A DNA stretch of 64,000 nt from Lineus longissimus (Eukaryota; Nemertea; Pilidiophora; Heteronemertea; Lineidae), in contig NC_088322.1 of assembly GCF_910592395.1 (NCBI RefSeq), positions 15,621,431-15,685,430 on the forward strand, in the 5' to 3' direction. Shown piece by piece: positions 33,528 through 45,500 of this stretch. Below the pieces are notes generated by a model. That model did not search any database, was not told the DNA's origin, and saw only the letters and a list, made by a program, of their open reading frames with translations. Position 1 is the first letter of the stretch. Every line of letters starts with the position of its first letter. Made by a program: the position numbers and the translations under genes.

Positions 33528-36500
33528 CTGGAAAAGAAAAGAAAGATACATTATGATTTCATGACGTCATTTGTTTACAAACGCAAATAGCTAGGCTATC
33601 TAAGGACAAATGTCATTGTAGACAGCAGGTAGGCCAAGTGTTCCATGAAGAGAGCAGAAACAGTTCTGGGAGGCATCAAACTGTCCACGGACCCACCTTT
33701 TGTGACATACTGTATAAAGTCTTCAGGTGCGGTTCCGTCTTGGAACTAGCCGGTCCACATTTTAGATGCAGCTCTCAATAAATATGGCTGTTAGCATCAT
33801 GACAAACTGCCCATTTCCTTACAAGAAATGGCCATTTTGTTAGTTCATACTTACCTATGGAACACTTTTGCATGTTACTCCATTTGGGCTCAAACACAAG
33901 AGTATCCCTTTAATTTTCTAAAGGGAGAACTGAGTTAACAGCTCGGCCGCCAGGCGGCGCCCTGACCGATCCCGCGAGATCGCGCCGATCTCATGCCGCC
34001 ATATTTAGTCTTTACTCTTGAGCGTTAATAAAGAGTATGTCCCGTTTGTGGGGACGGCGGGAGGGCCGTGTTCCATAGGTAAGTATGAACTAACAAAATG
34101 GCCATTTCTTGTAAGGAAATGGGCATTTTGTGTCATTCAAACTTACCTATGGAACACTTTTGCATCGAATCCCAGCAACCTATTGGAGGTGGGAAACGAG
34201 GACTTACCTAAGGCTGAGCTGTTGTTCCATCCAGGAGGCACCACCGGCATATTAGCTAAGGAGGACCGCCAGGGGAAAGAAATGGGGAGAACCGGAGGAC
34301 CGGTATTTTGATCTCGGTATTACAATCATATTATAGAGAGTAATAGACCCATTCTCCGGAAAGCGCTAGAATTGCGTAATAAAACCATCTTCTTTCCGGC
34401 AACAGAGCTTAGAGCAAGTAAGGCATGTTGAAGGGTGTAGAATGAATTATTGCTAAACAACAATAAGAAATTGCGTCCTTTCTAGTCTACTAGGGGTTGC
34501 CTGGATGTTGAAGATAGGGCATATCAAAAATGGCGCAAGATGCGCGTTTGACTCTTCAATCGGGCTTCCCCCCCCCTTTTTTGATCTAGCCAGGATCAAA
34601 CAACATGCCCCGCAGACACAATCGGGCCGATTGTGTGCATGCCATCTACGAGGGAAGAAACGTCTCGTAGGTAGAAACGAGAGAATGTGGAGTGATTACT
34701 CCAACATGCAGCGGAAACGACTTCTTGAAGAGCAACTCCTCGGTAGTTAGCCCAGGAGGTGGCTAGTGCTCTAACTTCGTGCGCTGAGATGTTAGCTAGC
34801 GCACGAAGATCAGAGGAAGTCTTCAAGGTGTTGTAGGAAAGACGAATAGTCTCCACAATCCACCTTGAAATAGTGGCGGCCGCTATCTCTCGTTTATTTC
34901 CCTCCTTATAGGACAAAAACAAACGCTCTCTCCCCTGGCGGATACCGGGAGGTTTTGTCCTATTTATGTAGAACTTTAGGGCCCTGACGGGACATAAAGT
35001 TCTGTCAGGAAGATCATAAGAGATCGTTCCTGACAGAGAGGGAATAGTAACCGGGGGCCGAGAGGCGGCCGGTCCCTGGTTCTTCGCCAGAAATCCTGGT
35101 ACAAAAGCCAGGATAACCTCCCCTCCCTCTCTAAAAGCCAGCTTCTTAAAAGAAAGTGCATGGAGCTCTGATCTCCGTTGGGCGGTAGCCAAGGCTACTA
35201 GAAAGACCGTTTTGAGTGTCAGATATTTCATGGATGAAATAGACATGGGTTCAAAAGGATGCCTCATGAGCACCTTAAGGACAACAGAAAGGTCCCATTT
35301 AGGGGTGTTGTGAACCGGTCTAGGACGCTCTAATAACATTCCTCTGAAAAGAGGGGTTATTTGGTCCTCCCAACGAAGATCCCAGGTGCTTAAAACACGG
35401 AGGGTAGAAGCGATGGCGGACTTGTACCCTTTTATAGCCGTGACAGATAGTTGTCTTTCCGTGAATAATTCAATAAGGAAATCAACTAATCTGTATATAG
35501 AGGGAGAGATCGGATTAACTCCGTTCTCCCTGCACCAGGAAGTGAAGGTAGACCACTTTCCTTGATACACATCAAGGGTAGACCCCCTTTGAGGTGCGGA
35601 CATGCGCTTGACAGCGATGTCCGAAAAGCCTCTCTGGTGGAGATGCAACTGGATAAGTTCCAGGCGTGAAACTTGAAAAATCCAGGGTTCTGGTGGTAGC
35701 ATCTCCCCAGGGGGTGCCACAGGAGGTGCTTCCAAGTAGGAAGACTCCTGGGGTGATCTATCAGGAGCTCCAGCAAGGCTGGGAACCAGGCCTGATTTGG
35801 CCAGCAAGGTGCGATGAGAGTTATTCTCACCGGATGGCTGGTCAAGATCTTGTTCAGGACTGGTTGAATGAGAGGGAGGGGTGGAAACGCATATGCGTTC
35901 AGCCCGACCCAAGAGGCTGTAAGGCTGTCGACTTCCAGGGCCTCTTCGTCCGGAAGTGGAGAGTAATAGATGGGAAGGCGATTGTTCAGCCTGGTGGCGA
36001 ACAGATCTACCTTCGGAGATTGCCAAAGGCGACAAAGGTCGTCTACAATCTCCTGATGGAGTGTCCACTCTGTCTGAACTAGCTTGTTCTGACGGGACAG
36101 GGCGTCGGCAAGGATGTTGCGATTGCCCGGTATGTGTCTGGCACATATCGATACTCCAAGGTCGGCACAAAGATGGTAAAGCTCCCAAGTTAGCTGGCAA
36201 AGAATGCCGGACTTTGTGCCTCCCTGTCTCCTGACATATGCTACTACTGTAGAATTGTCGGAGAACAGGGTTACTCTCCGATTCTTCAGGCGAAGGGAAA
36301 GAGCCCTCACGGCAAGAAGGACAGCCTTCATTTCCAATATATTTATTGGAAGAATGGTCTCCTCCCTTGTCCATAGACCTCTTATGGACATGTCCCCGTT
36401 GTTCAGATGTGCTCCCCACCCTAGTAGGGAAGCATCTGTGAACAGGGACACTTCTGGGGGCGGTGGAGCAAGATCTACACCGCTTTGGAGACGAGTCTCC

Positions 36501-39500
36501 GACTCCCAGAAGTTCCAGACGTTCTTGAGTAGGTATTGAGGTATCAATACCAACTTGTCTAATGGGTCCCTGTGGGGTTTCCATAGAGACATTAGAAACA
36601 TCTGGATGGGACGCATATATAGACGGCCAAGGGGGATTTGGTCTGCTGCCGAATTCAGAAGTCCCAAAAGGCTCAAGCATCGCCTTGCGGGAGCTTGAGT
36701 CCTTCCTCTGAATTCTGCGACGAGATGAAGAATTTTCTTTATCCTGTCTAGGGGGGGCAGCATTTTCCCTATGGCCGTAAGGAACCGAACTCCAACGTAA
36801 ACGAAGTCTTGGGATGGTATGAATTCTGACTTTGTTTCGTTGATAATCCAACCTGCGGAAACTACTTTTTGCTTTAGAACCTGAAGTTGTTGCAGTAGTA
36901 GTTCCCGCGATTTGCAACGGAGTAGCCAATCGTCTAGGTAGTGATGGAGCTTGAACCCCATCACGTGAAAGGGAGCGACGAAGGCTGTGACTATCATCGT
37001 AAAAATTAGGGGTGCCGATGCCAGACCGAACGGCAGGGCCCTGAATTGATACGTCTTTCCTTCGTAATGGAATCGAAGGAAGTGTTGATAGTCTGGATGG
37101 ATCGGTACATGTAAGTACGCATCCATTAAATCCATCGATACCGCCCAATCGTTGGGCTGTATCACCGTTGCTATAGACCTGGTGGTTTCCATCTTGAAAT
37201 GAGGAACATTCAAGAAGGTGTTTAACCTGGAAAGGTCTATGATCAGCCTCCATGTCCCTGCTTTCTTGGGAACCAAGAAAACGTGGCTGTAAAAGCCGGG
37301 GGAGCATGGATCTTGAAGGACCTGGATAGCTTGCTTCTCCAGTAATGTCGCGATCTCTGCTTGGAGGGCAGAGGCCTTGACTGGGTCCTTCGGTGGCTGA
37401 ACTGGGGTTGGATATATGGTAGTCGGGGGGGTACGGTTGAAATCTAGTTTCACTCCGTACCTCAACATGTTTGGGACTGGGGACCCCTTTGGGCACCAAT
37501 CGTCCCAAATGTCTGCAAATTTTTGCAGACGGCCCCCGACTACCGGAGTCGGCTCCTTTTTGCGTCCGGGAGGAGAAAGGAGGGGGGAGTCACCTCTTCC
37601 GGCCAGCACCCCTTGGGCGAAAGGAGTGCTTAGTCGGACCGGATCCACCCTGGTTAGAGGAAGTATTTTTCCTCTTTCCAGTCCGGCGACCCTCCGCTTC
37701 CCGTCGGAAGGATCCAGCAGGAGCAGGCTGACTAGGCGGGGTAGGCCTAGGCAGGACCTGCCTGGCGTACGGGATTGAACCCGATGCCTGCTGGGGCCTC
37801 TCTATCTTTCTAGCGTTAGGTAGAGAGGTCTTGGCCCTCTGTGTCGCAGTGGGGGCATATAATTTGTCCCAATCTTTCTGTGCTTGAGCCGCCTCTTGTA
37901 CAGAATCTGCGAACAGGAAAGAACCGTCCATAGGAGCGGTTCTTAAGGCCCCTTCCAGCTGGAGGGATCTGATGACATTGAGAGAGCCCAGTGCGGCGTC
38001 TCTACGGAGTAGGACGCTATTTGCTGCGGTCTTGGCGGACAGCGCAATAGCGTGCCTAATCGAATGTGACAAGGATGTCACAAGCGATTTTGTGTCATCA
38101 GATAGTGACTCATTATCTTTTAGGGATCTGGCTAGGGCCAGGTTAGTGTGCTCTGCGTAGGAGAGCACCGCTAACGTGTTTTTGGCCAGACCCTCTTGTG
38201 CTCTAAGGTCTCGGTAAGCCGAGGAGGAAGTCACCCTAGGCACGAGTTGGTCCAGCTGTACATCGTCCTTTAATATGGAAGTCGATGCTGCAGCTGGACA
38301 GCCGGCCGAGCTGACTCGATAATAGTCAGCGCGGTACTGCCTAACGGGAGGAAGTTGTGCCGTGAACAACTTCCCCGGTTTACACCAAGCTTCCGGTCCG
38401 ACTGCCGGAAGGACAGGGATGGAAGTACGTTGGTGGGCGCCTTGTGAGTCTCTGATTGTACGCTCCAAAAGTTCAGAGACTGCTAACACCGACGGGGAGG
38501 GAGGAAGGAATTCAAGTGCCCGAGTGGAGCCTTGAGAAACCTGTGGATTGGGATCCACTTCCTGTCCCCAGAGTGAAAAGGTCGGTGTTGACAAGGCTGG
38601 CAGTTCCGGCGGGGTAGGGCACAGATCCTGCGGGAGGTACGCTCTGATCAAGGATCTGAGTGTCCTCATCTCCGACAGGATACTGGCCTCCTCTGGTGAC
38701 AGCTCCTCCTGATTGGGGGAGCGGTAGCCTGGCTGAGAACTCTCGTTCTCAGAAAATTCCTCTAAAATAGAGGAGTCGGATGGTGGGTATCCGATGGGAC
38801 CAGGCGCACCAGAGGAACCGGAACCCTGCTCCAGATGGCTAAGTCTATCAGAAAGACCTGCTACCATCTGGATGAGCTGGGACAGTTGCTGTCCCGACTC
38901 GGGTTCCGGACCCGACGTGCGGCTTCTCTCAACGACGGGCGGTTGAGGCGAGGGTGAGCGCATAAGCGAACCCTGGAAGCCGTATGTGCGGGCGAATGGG
39001 TCTTCCGGAAGCGGAAGTTGCCCATATTCTGAACTAGAGTTCAGATGTCCTCTCTGCGTAGCTCGTTCCATGGGAACGACGCCTCTGCTACGAGGAGGGG
39101 GTGGCACTTCCGGTTGGTTCCACCCAAGAGGTTGGCCAACGTAGGAAGGTGCCTGCATTTCCGGTAGGACGAAGTCCGAAACCGGAAATGCCCGTAACTC
39201 CTTCGCCGGTATGGAGCTACCGGAAGCCCTTTTAGAAGGAGGTACGGAGGGCGGAAACGCTGTTACCGAAGACGCATGGCGTTTCGGAGGTGGCGTTATG
39301 AGGTCCGGCCCTACTCTACTGTGTCCGTGAGGACTGGGGTTATTTCGCAGTAAAGACTGAGAAAAACCCCCAGTAGAGTCTTCGGTTACTGAAAAACGGG
39401 AACCCGCGTCAGTAACCGGAACTGCAATCGGCGGACCGGAAGCAGGGTGCTCCCGCGGGTACAAAGGGCTTGTACTCGGGGGAGCGGACGACAGGGGAAC

Positions 39501-42500
39501 CGGAAGGTTCCCTGAGGTCCGGGGTATATTAAACCCTTGGAGACTTATTGGATGTAAGTCTCCCTTGGGACCACAGACATTAATAATGTCAGATCCCGCA
39601 TCCTTCGCAGCCGCGGCCGGAACCGGAACTCGGCTGACGGAAGGGGTGGTGGCGGGAGGTTTGCTAGACCTCCGGGTTATATGCCCGGAAACGGAACCGG
39701 AAGAGGGTTTAGGCGTCTTCGCGGCCCGTTTCCCGCCACCAGACGCATTCCTTTGTGGTGAGACAAAGGATGCCGTCGGAGGGGTACGCCATATAAAAAA
39801 TGGTACCAATGACAATAAAAACACTGGGAACCCCAAGTAGGCCAGAAAGGACGCAATAATTAATGGAAAGGAAAACATGCCTACTTGAATTAAACACTAT
39901 TGCAATGGATCTGAGTCTTGTTTATTACAATAGAGCGGAGAATAGCCTACTTAACTCTACCCTACCAAGATCAAAATAATGGAGCCGGGTCGACTAAGCT
40001 AGCTAAGAAAATGTCTATAATTAAATAGACTGGACAATACTAATGCCAAGATTAGTTTGGCGGTCTACTCCGTAGGTGAATGAACCCAAAAATCGTCTAG
40101 ACTTGGCTGGTTGAATTTGGTTTTAAATCGAATTCACGGCAGCTTTGAAAAAACGATGTGCTTCGTAGAAGCACAAGAGTAAAGACTGAATATGGCGGCA
40201 TGAGATCGGCGCGATCTCGCGGGATCGGTCAGGGCGCCGCCTGGCGGCCGAGCTGTTAACTCAGTTCTCCCTTTAGAAAATTAAAGGGATACTCTTGTGT
40301 TTGAGCCCAAATGGAGTAACATGCAAAAGTGTTCCATAGGTAAGTTTGAATGACACAAAAAGGTTGTTTTACCCGTATTGGATCCATCAAATATCTGGCG
40401 TGGCATTGCCATCCAGATGTCACACCTTTGGTCCTTTCTCTTTAGACTATTTGGTCAGATGTCCAGGAAATTTGGTTTGCAATACCAGCGGCAATCCTAT
40501 CAGAAATTATCTCGAAAACTATCACCATTGACTTACTTTTTCTCTTGGGCCTTTGGTTCTGGGACAGGCTCCCCTTTTAACTCGGCCAGTCGCAACCTCA
40601 CAGAATCCACCTGCGTATCTACGCCGCCTTGAGACGCTAAGTACTCCCGTAGTTGTGCGTTGCTCGAGAACGATTCGTACTTCTGCATTCGGTCAGAAAT
40701 CTTCCGCTCGGAGAAATCCATTTGGGATGGTCCGTTGACCTTGACATCAAGGAGTTCTTCGACAACGCTGATCTTATCATCAGGGGTCCTGGTGTAATGG
40801 AAGGCAGCGTCGAGGGCGGGGCGACCAGTGGCACCGCCTACCAGAGCTTGGGATGTCGGCGTGTTGCGTGAGCGGGAGAAGAACATGTCGAGACAAGTGA
40901 CCCTCAGGTACTGAAAGTGAAAGCAGAAAATGTCATGTTTTAGAACTTTTCGAAATGTTTCATCTTTCTTTGCACAATTGACTTTTAATGATAGAAACAG
41001 CAGTTCCAGTGATCCTGACTGGACTTCACATAGGCATATAGTCTAAACCTAGTTCTTCAGTCACTTGTGGATGGTTCCACTACCAGAAGACGTCTTTGCT
41101 TCAACCAAGTTAACTTGAAACTAATTACTCAAAAGGGTCAATCAACATACCTTGTAGAAGTTCCTCAAGAATCGTGGGTTGGCATCATCGATCAGATCAC
41201 CAACTTGGATATGAGCCAAAGCATGGAGCACGATCACGATGAAGTCACCAATTGAATCCAATCTCTCTTCTCGGATGAACAAGATCTTCCTGGCGTGCTG
41301 ATAATTGAACGAGCGTCGGAAGGCGTTCCTTTCGTAGTTATTTGGCGGGAGATTAGAGGCGAGCAGGAGGGTGACGTCTGGTGCCTTCACGGACTTACGT
41401 AGAAGTTGTAGCACGAAGACTCCAAAGCGATAGACGACGAATTTGCTTGGGCTGATTGTGTTGATATCGACCGGAACAAGGTCGCCCTTGCACGTCCACT
41501 GCGCATCCTTGGCATCGATATACGCATTCTCGTAGTTTGCACCAAGAATCTGTGAATTCATTTTGTCATCGGATACTGCCTTCTGTATCAGGTCTTCAAG
41601 GTCGTTCACCTGCTTGAACAAAGGTGATGACATCAGCATATTCATCCACATCTGCTCAGCGTTGCCGTCGGCGACATATGGAGCAGACGCCGATTCTGAC
41701 GTCTGCTGTCGGGCTGCTTGAGCAGACGCCATGTCATCTACTACCTTTGCTTGTGCCTCAGCACGAGACGCGTCACGCTTGGCCTGGGCATCCTCCTTGG
41801 CTCTGGTCATGATCTGGATCTTAATATCCTGGTCCGTATCCAACTGCATCTCTTTCTCAACCTTTGCTTTCTCAGACGCGAGACGTTTATTCCGCCGCGC
41901 TGCCAACTTTGCCTCTAGACTCGCTCGGCCCTTTTCTCGTTCAGTCTTCAGTTGATCCTCAAATCGTTTCTTGCTCTCCTCGTGTTCTCGAAGCAGACGT
42001 TCCTTCTCGTCTTCCGATACGTTTGAATTCTTGATCTTCTCAGCTTCACGTTTCTGCTGATCTTCAAATTTGGCCAATCGGATCTTTTCTCTTTCAGCAG
42101 CGTTCTGTTTTTCCATTTCCTCCTGGCGTTTTTGTTCGTTCAGCATCTCGGATTCTATCGCACTGAAAAAAACAATTACTTTCAATGCACCCATTGTTGG
42201 AGCACAGCATCTCGATTCTTAAAGGATAATCCTAGCACAGAAGCAAGTACACCATCTCTATAAAGGCCACCCATGGGACTGACGAATGCTGTCCTTCATA
42301 GAGAGGTGTCCTGATTACAGAGGTCACTTTGAATTGAAATTACCAATTTGAGACCAAAACACCTGTCCGTAATAGACTTGTCATTCAGCTAAGGGAGGTT
42401 CTACTGTAACTCTCAAGTTTCTCGCAGAACAAAACTTACGCATATTTCTCCGCCAGTTTCCGCTTCTTTTCTTCCTCCTTCTGTTTTGCCTCGAGCTTCC

Positions 42501-45500
42501 TTCGGTCTTGTTCGTCCTGCATCTTCTTCAGTGTCTCGTCATGATAGTCTCGAGCAGCGTTCTGCGCTTCCTTCGCTTCTTCTTCGTATTGCTGGAGGAC
42601 AAAGAAAATGACAGATGAATCTCCTTTTTCCAAAAAAAGATATTGAAGACGTTTGTCCATGGTATACAATCTTGATAGTATAGCACATCAATGTTGTCTC
42701 AGTTATGTATTTTTGGCTGAAGTGGGTCACTTGGAATATATGACATTGTTCTAGAACCTGCAGTGATGTACCACATGACTGCCTGGGAGTGTGTGCGGAA
42801 GAAGTAGAGTGACCTCAACTGACCTTGATCAACTTCTCCTCGGGAGTCATTTTCCTCATGGCGTCTGCTAGTTCCATCAGCTGTTTCTCTTTCAGGGCGA
42901 GGCGGGCATGTGTCTGCTCAATGTCCACACGAGGTACGACGTCTTTCTGGGCCTGGAGCTCCATCTGGGTGGTCAGGTTGTCAAAGTCCCGCAGTTGGCG
43001 CTGAAAGGTGGAGAAATATGTTAACATTTCAATCACCACGAGCTACACTGCGTGTCCAAGCGATGTTCAGCATCTTTCTGGGCCAGTGGCTCTCTCTGGT
43101 GGTCAGGTTATCAAAATCACAATATTCTTGCTTAACTACATGCTCAATGTCCGCATGGGAAGTTTAATTGTCAGATCGATGTTGACAGATGACGAAATAC
43201 AATACATAAATAACAATATCCAAACAATCTTTAATTGCGTCTGCTCAAACTAAGGAGTTGAACTCACAGCCTGCTGACTCTTGATCTCTTGTTTCTTCTG
43301 CTCGAGTTCACTCGGCTTCATGATGGCAGACTGGCCGACCAGATCAAGCAACTCTTGATCAAAAGCAGCCAGGAGCTTCTCTCTCTCTGTCTGCCTCTGG
43401 TCGACGACCGCGGTGCGCGCCTCAGACTTAGCAGCCTCCATCTGGTGCTCATGCTGCTCCTCGAGGTGGACGGCTTCCTTCATGTGGCGCTGGCGTAGGA
43501 CCGTGTAGATCATATTCTCCGCATCTTTGCCAGCCTTGCCCTGAAAAGCGAATGGAATAACTTTGATTCAAAACATGACCCCATATATATTTCAATAAGT
43601 CTATCATGCAACTTTTTTTCAAAGATTGAAATTTTTTCAATGATAGCTTTATCTTTTAAAAAAGATTTGAGGATCTAGTGATTTCCATCAAACCATGGCT
43701 CACATACCTTGACAGAAGACTTCAAGGTCGTTCCCTCGACTTCCCGAGCCAGTTTGTCGTTGAGACGATCTCGTTCCTGCTGTTCTTCCAGCAGTTCCTT
43801 GGTCATACCGATGTTGTGTTTTTCCGTCATTTGCTCCAGCCGGCGCTTCTTACGGGCTGCAACCTGGAGGAGAAGAGAACCTTGAATCAAATTTGACTGT
43901 TAACTGCTTGAAGTCATGCACAAACACAACTTAACTGGTCTGAGGATCAGAACGCCCACCCTGTACACCCACATTAGGGCGGAGAGGTGGAGGCCTGTCC
44001 TAGGCTACAACCTAGTCGATCAAACACAGAATGATTACTTCACCTGCCCAGGACTCGGACCCTATAGGTGATTCCCAGGCAGACCGCCATGTATCATCGC
44101 CACAGTGATTTGACCTGGGTGGCTAACATTGACATGAGTTCTCCCCTGTTTGATTAAGTTGATGGTACCCTGCGGTGTTGAGCAAAAGGCTATGAGTGGT
44201 TCCTCCTAAGGAAAAGTCTGAACTGATCCCAGTTTGTGGTGGCAGAACCAGAATCATCACAAGCGAGAACTGTTCCATACCTTTTCTGCAAGGAGTTGTC
44301 TCTGCCTGTCCTTCTCATCATTAAGGTTATTCTCGAGCAGCTTCGCCTCCTCCTTGTGACGCACCATCATCCGCTCAACCTCGTCCTCACTCAGGTTCTT
44401 GCCCTGGAGGACAAGGTTTTGTTCGAACTTGGCATTGTGGGCATCGATGGCCTGGAAAAATGATCAAAAATATTGAAGATTATTGTCATGATATCATGAG
44501 CGTCCAGAATCCCTCAGTAATTATCTCTGAAAACTTCCCCAGCCCTCAATGACGATGGATAAACTACGCACCAGTTTTTTCTGAGCATCGATCTGCTCTT
44601 CTATGCTCCTCCCACTCTTGGCATGCTCATCTTCCATCTGCTGTTCCATCAGTCGTACTTCCTCCCTTTGTTTCTTATCAAGGTACGCTTGTTTCTCAAT
44701 CTGCTTGTTGACAAGTTCTTGTTTCTCGTCTGTGTTTTTCTCGGAGCACAACTCACGGCTGATACGGTCGATGACTTCTGCAGAAGCAGTGTCACCCTTG
44801 GCGGCCTAGAAACAAAAACAGATTCGAATATTATAATGAGAAACTTTTTGCATGCACGAGGTGAATCCAAAATGAGCCCAGTTTCTCAAATCCGGTTTGG
44901 TTACACTCAGCCTCTTCTCGAACCAACTTCTTTTTGCTGCCAGTGTGTGGACCAATCTCCAAAGATTGACTTCAAATCGCCAAATGACCTCCATAGCTTC
45001 AGCAATTTGTTACTGGTAAAGATGACTACTAAGTTACCACGGCAACTCCATACCTGGGCTTTGGTAATCCGATCCAACTCATCAGAGATCGCTTCATCCT
45101 TATTTAGCGCCTCCTTCATACGTTTTCTTGCCGCTAACTTCGCCATAAGAGACTCGCGCTGTCCGGCCCAGTGGTTGGCGAATTTGTTCTCGATCACGCG
45201 GACTTCGTCCTCGTAGTTTTCTAGGATTTTCTTGGCCTGTTCCTCAGTGGTGTTCGCCATGGCATTCTTCAAAGCCTCTCTTTCAAGTCTGTCAGTCTCT
45301 TCCTGAAGGAGAGATTGGAAAGATTGTAAGCAGACGATCAGATTTATATCATCCAGGGTAGACATTGGACATATTTTCTATTTGATTGGGTCACCAGAAG
45401 AGAATGCGACAAGCATTATACGGTACGACTTCTTTTCAAATCTGGAAACCTATTCTGAGAACCGAGCATCTTGTGTTTCCATTTACCTTCTGCAGCCTCC

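Larger units (their letters stand above)
33808..40360 (-). mobile_element. Complete DIRS-type tyrosine-recombinase retrotransposon
   Basis: It has 172-bp inverted terminal repeats (33,849-34,020 and 40,174-40,345) with outer unique ends, and three open frames in order gag-like, RT-RNase H and tyrosine recombinase, all on the minus strand. An internal complementary region (34,068-34,165) carries reverse complements of both termini. This is the DIRS1 layout and fixes the ends at 33,808 and 40,360. No target duplication is seen, as expected for recombinase-mediated insertion. It lies in sense orientation within an intron of the giant gene. No stop or frameshift interrupts the domains, so insertion looks recent. 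Confidence 0.93.

Noticed and set aside
35666-36539. Plus-strand open frames within the DIRS element
   Set aside because: They lie antisense to the intact RT-RNase H gene and show no domain.
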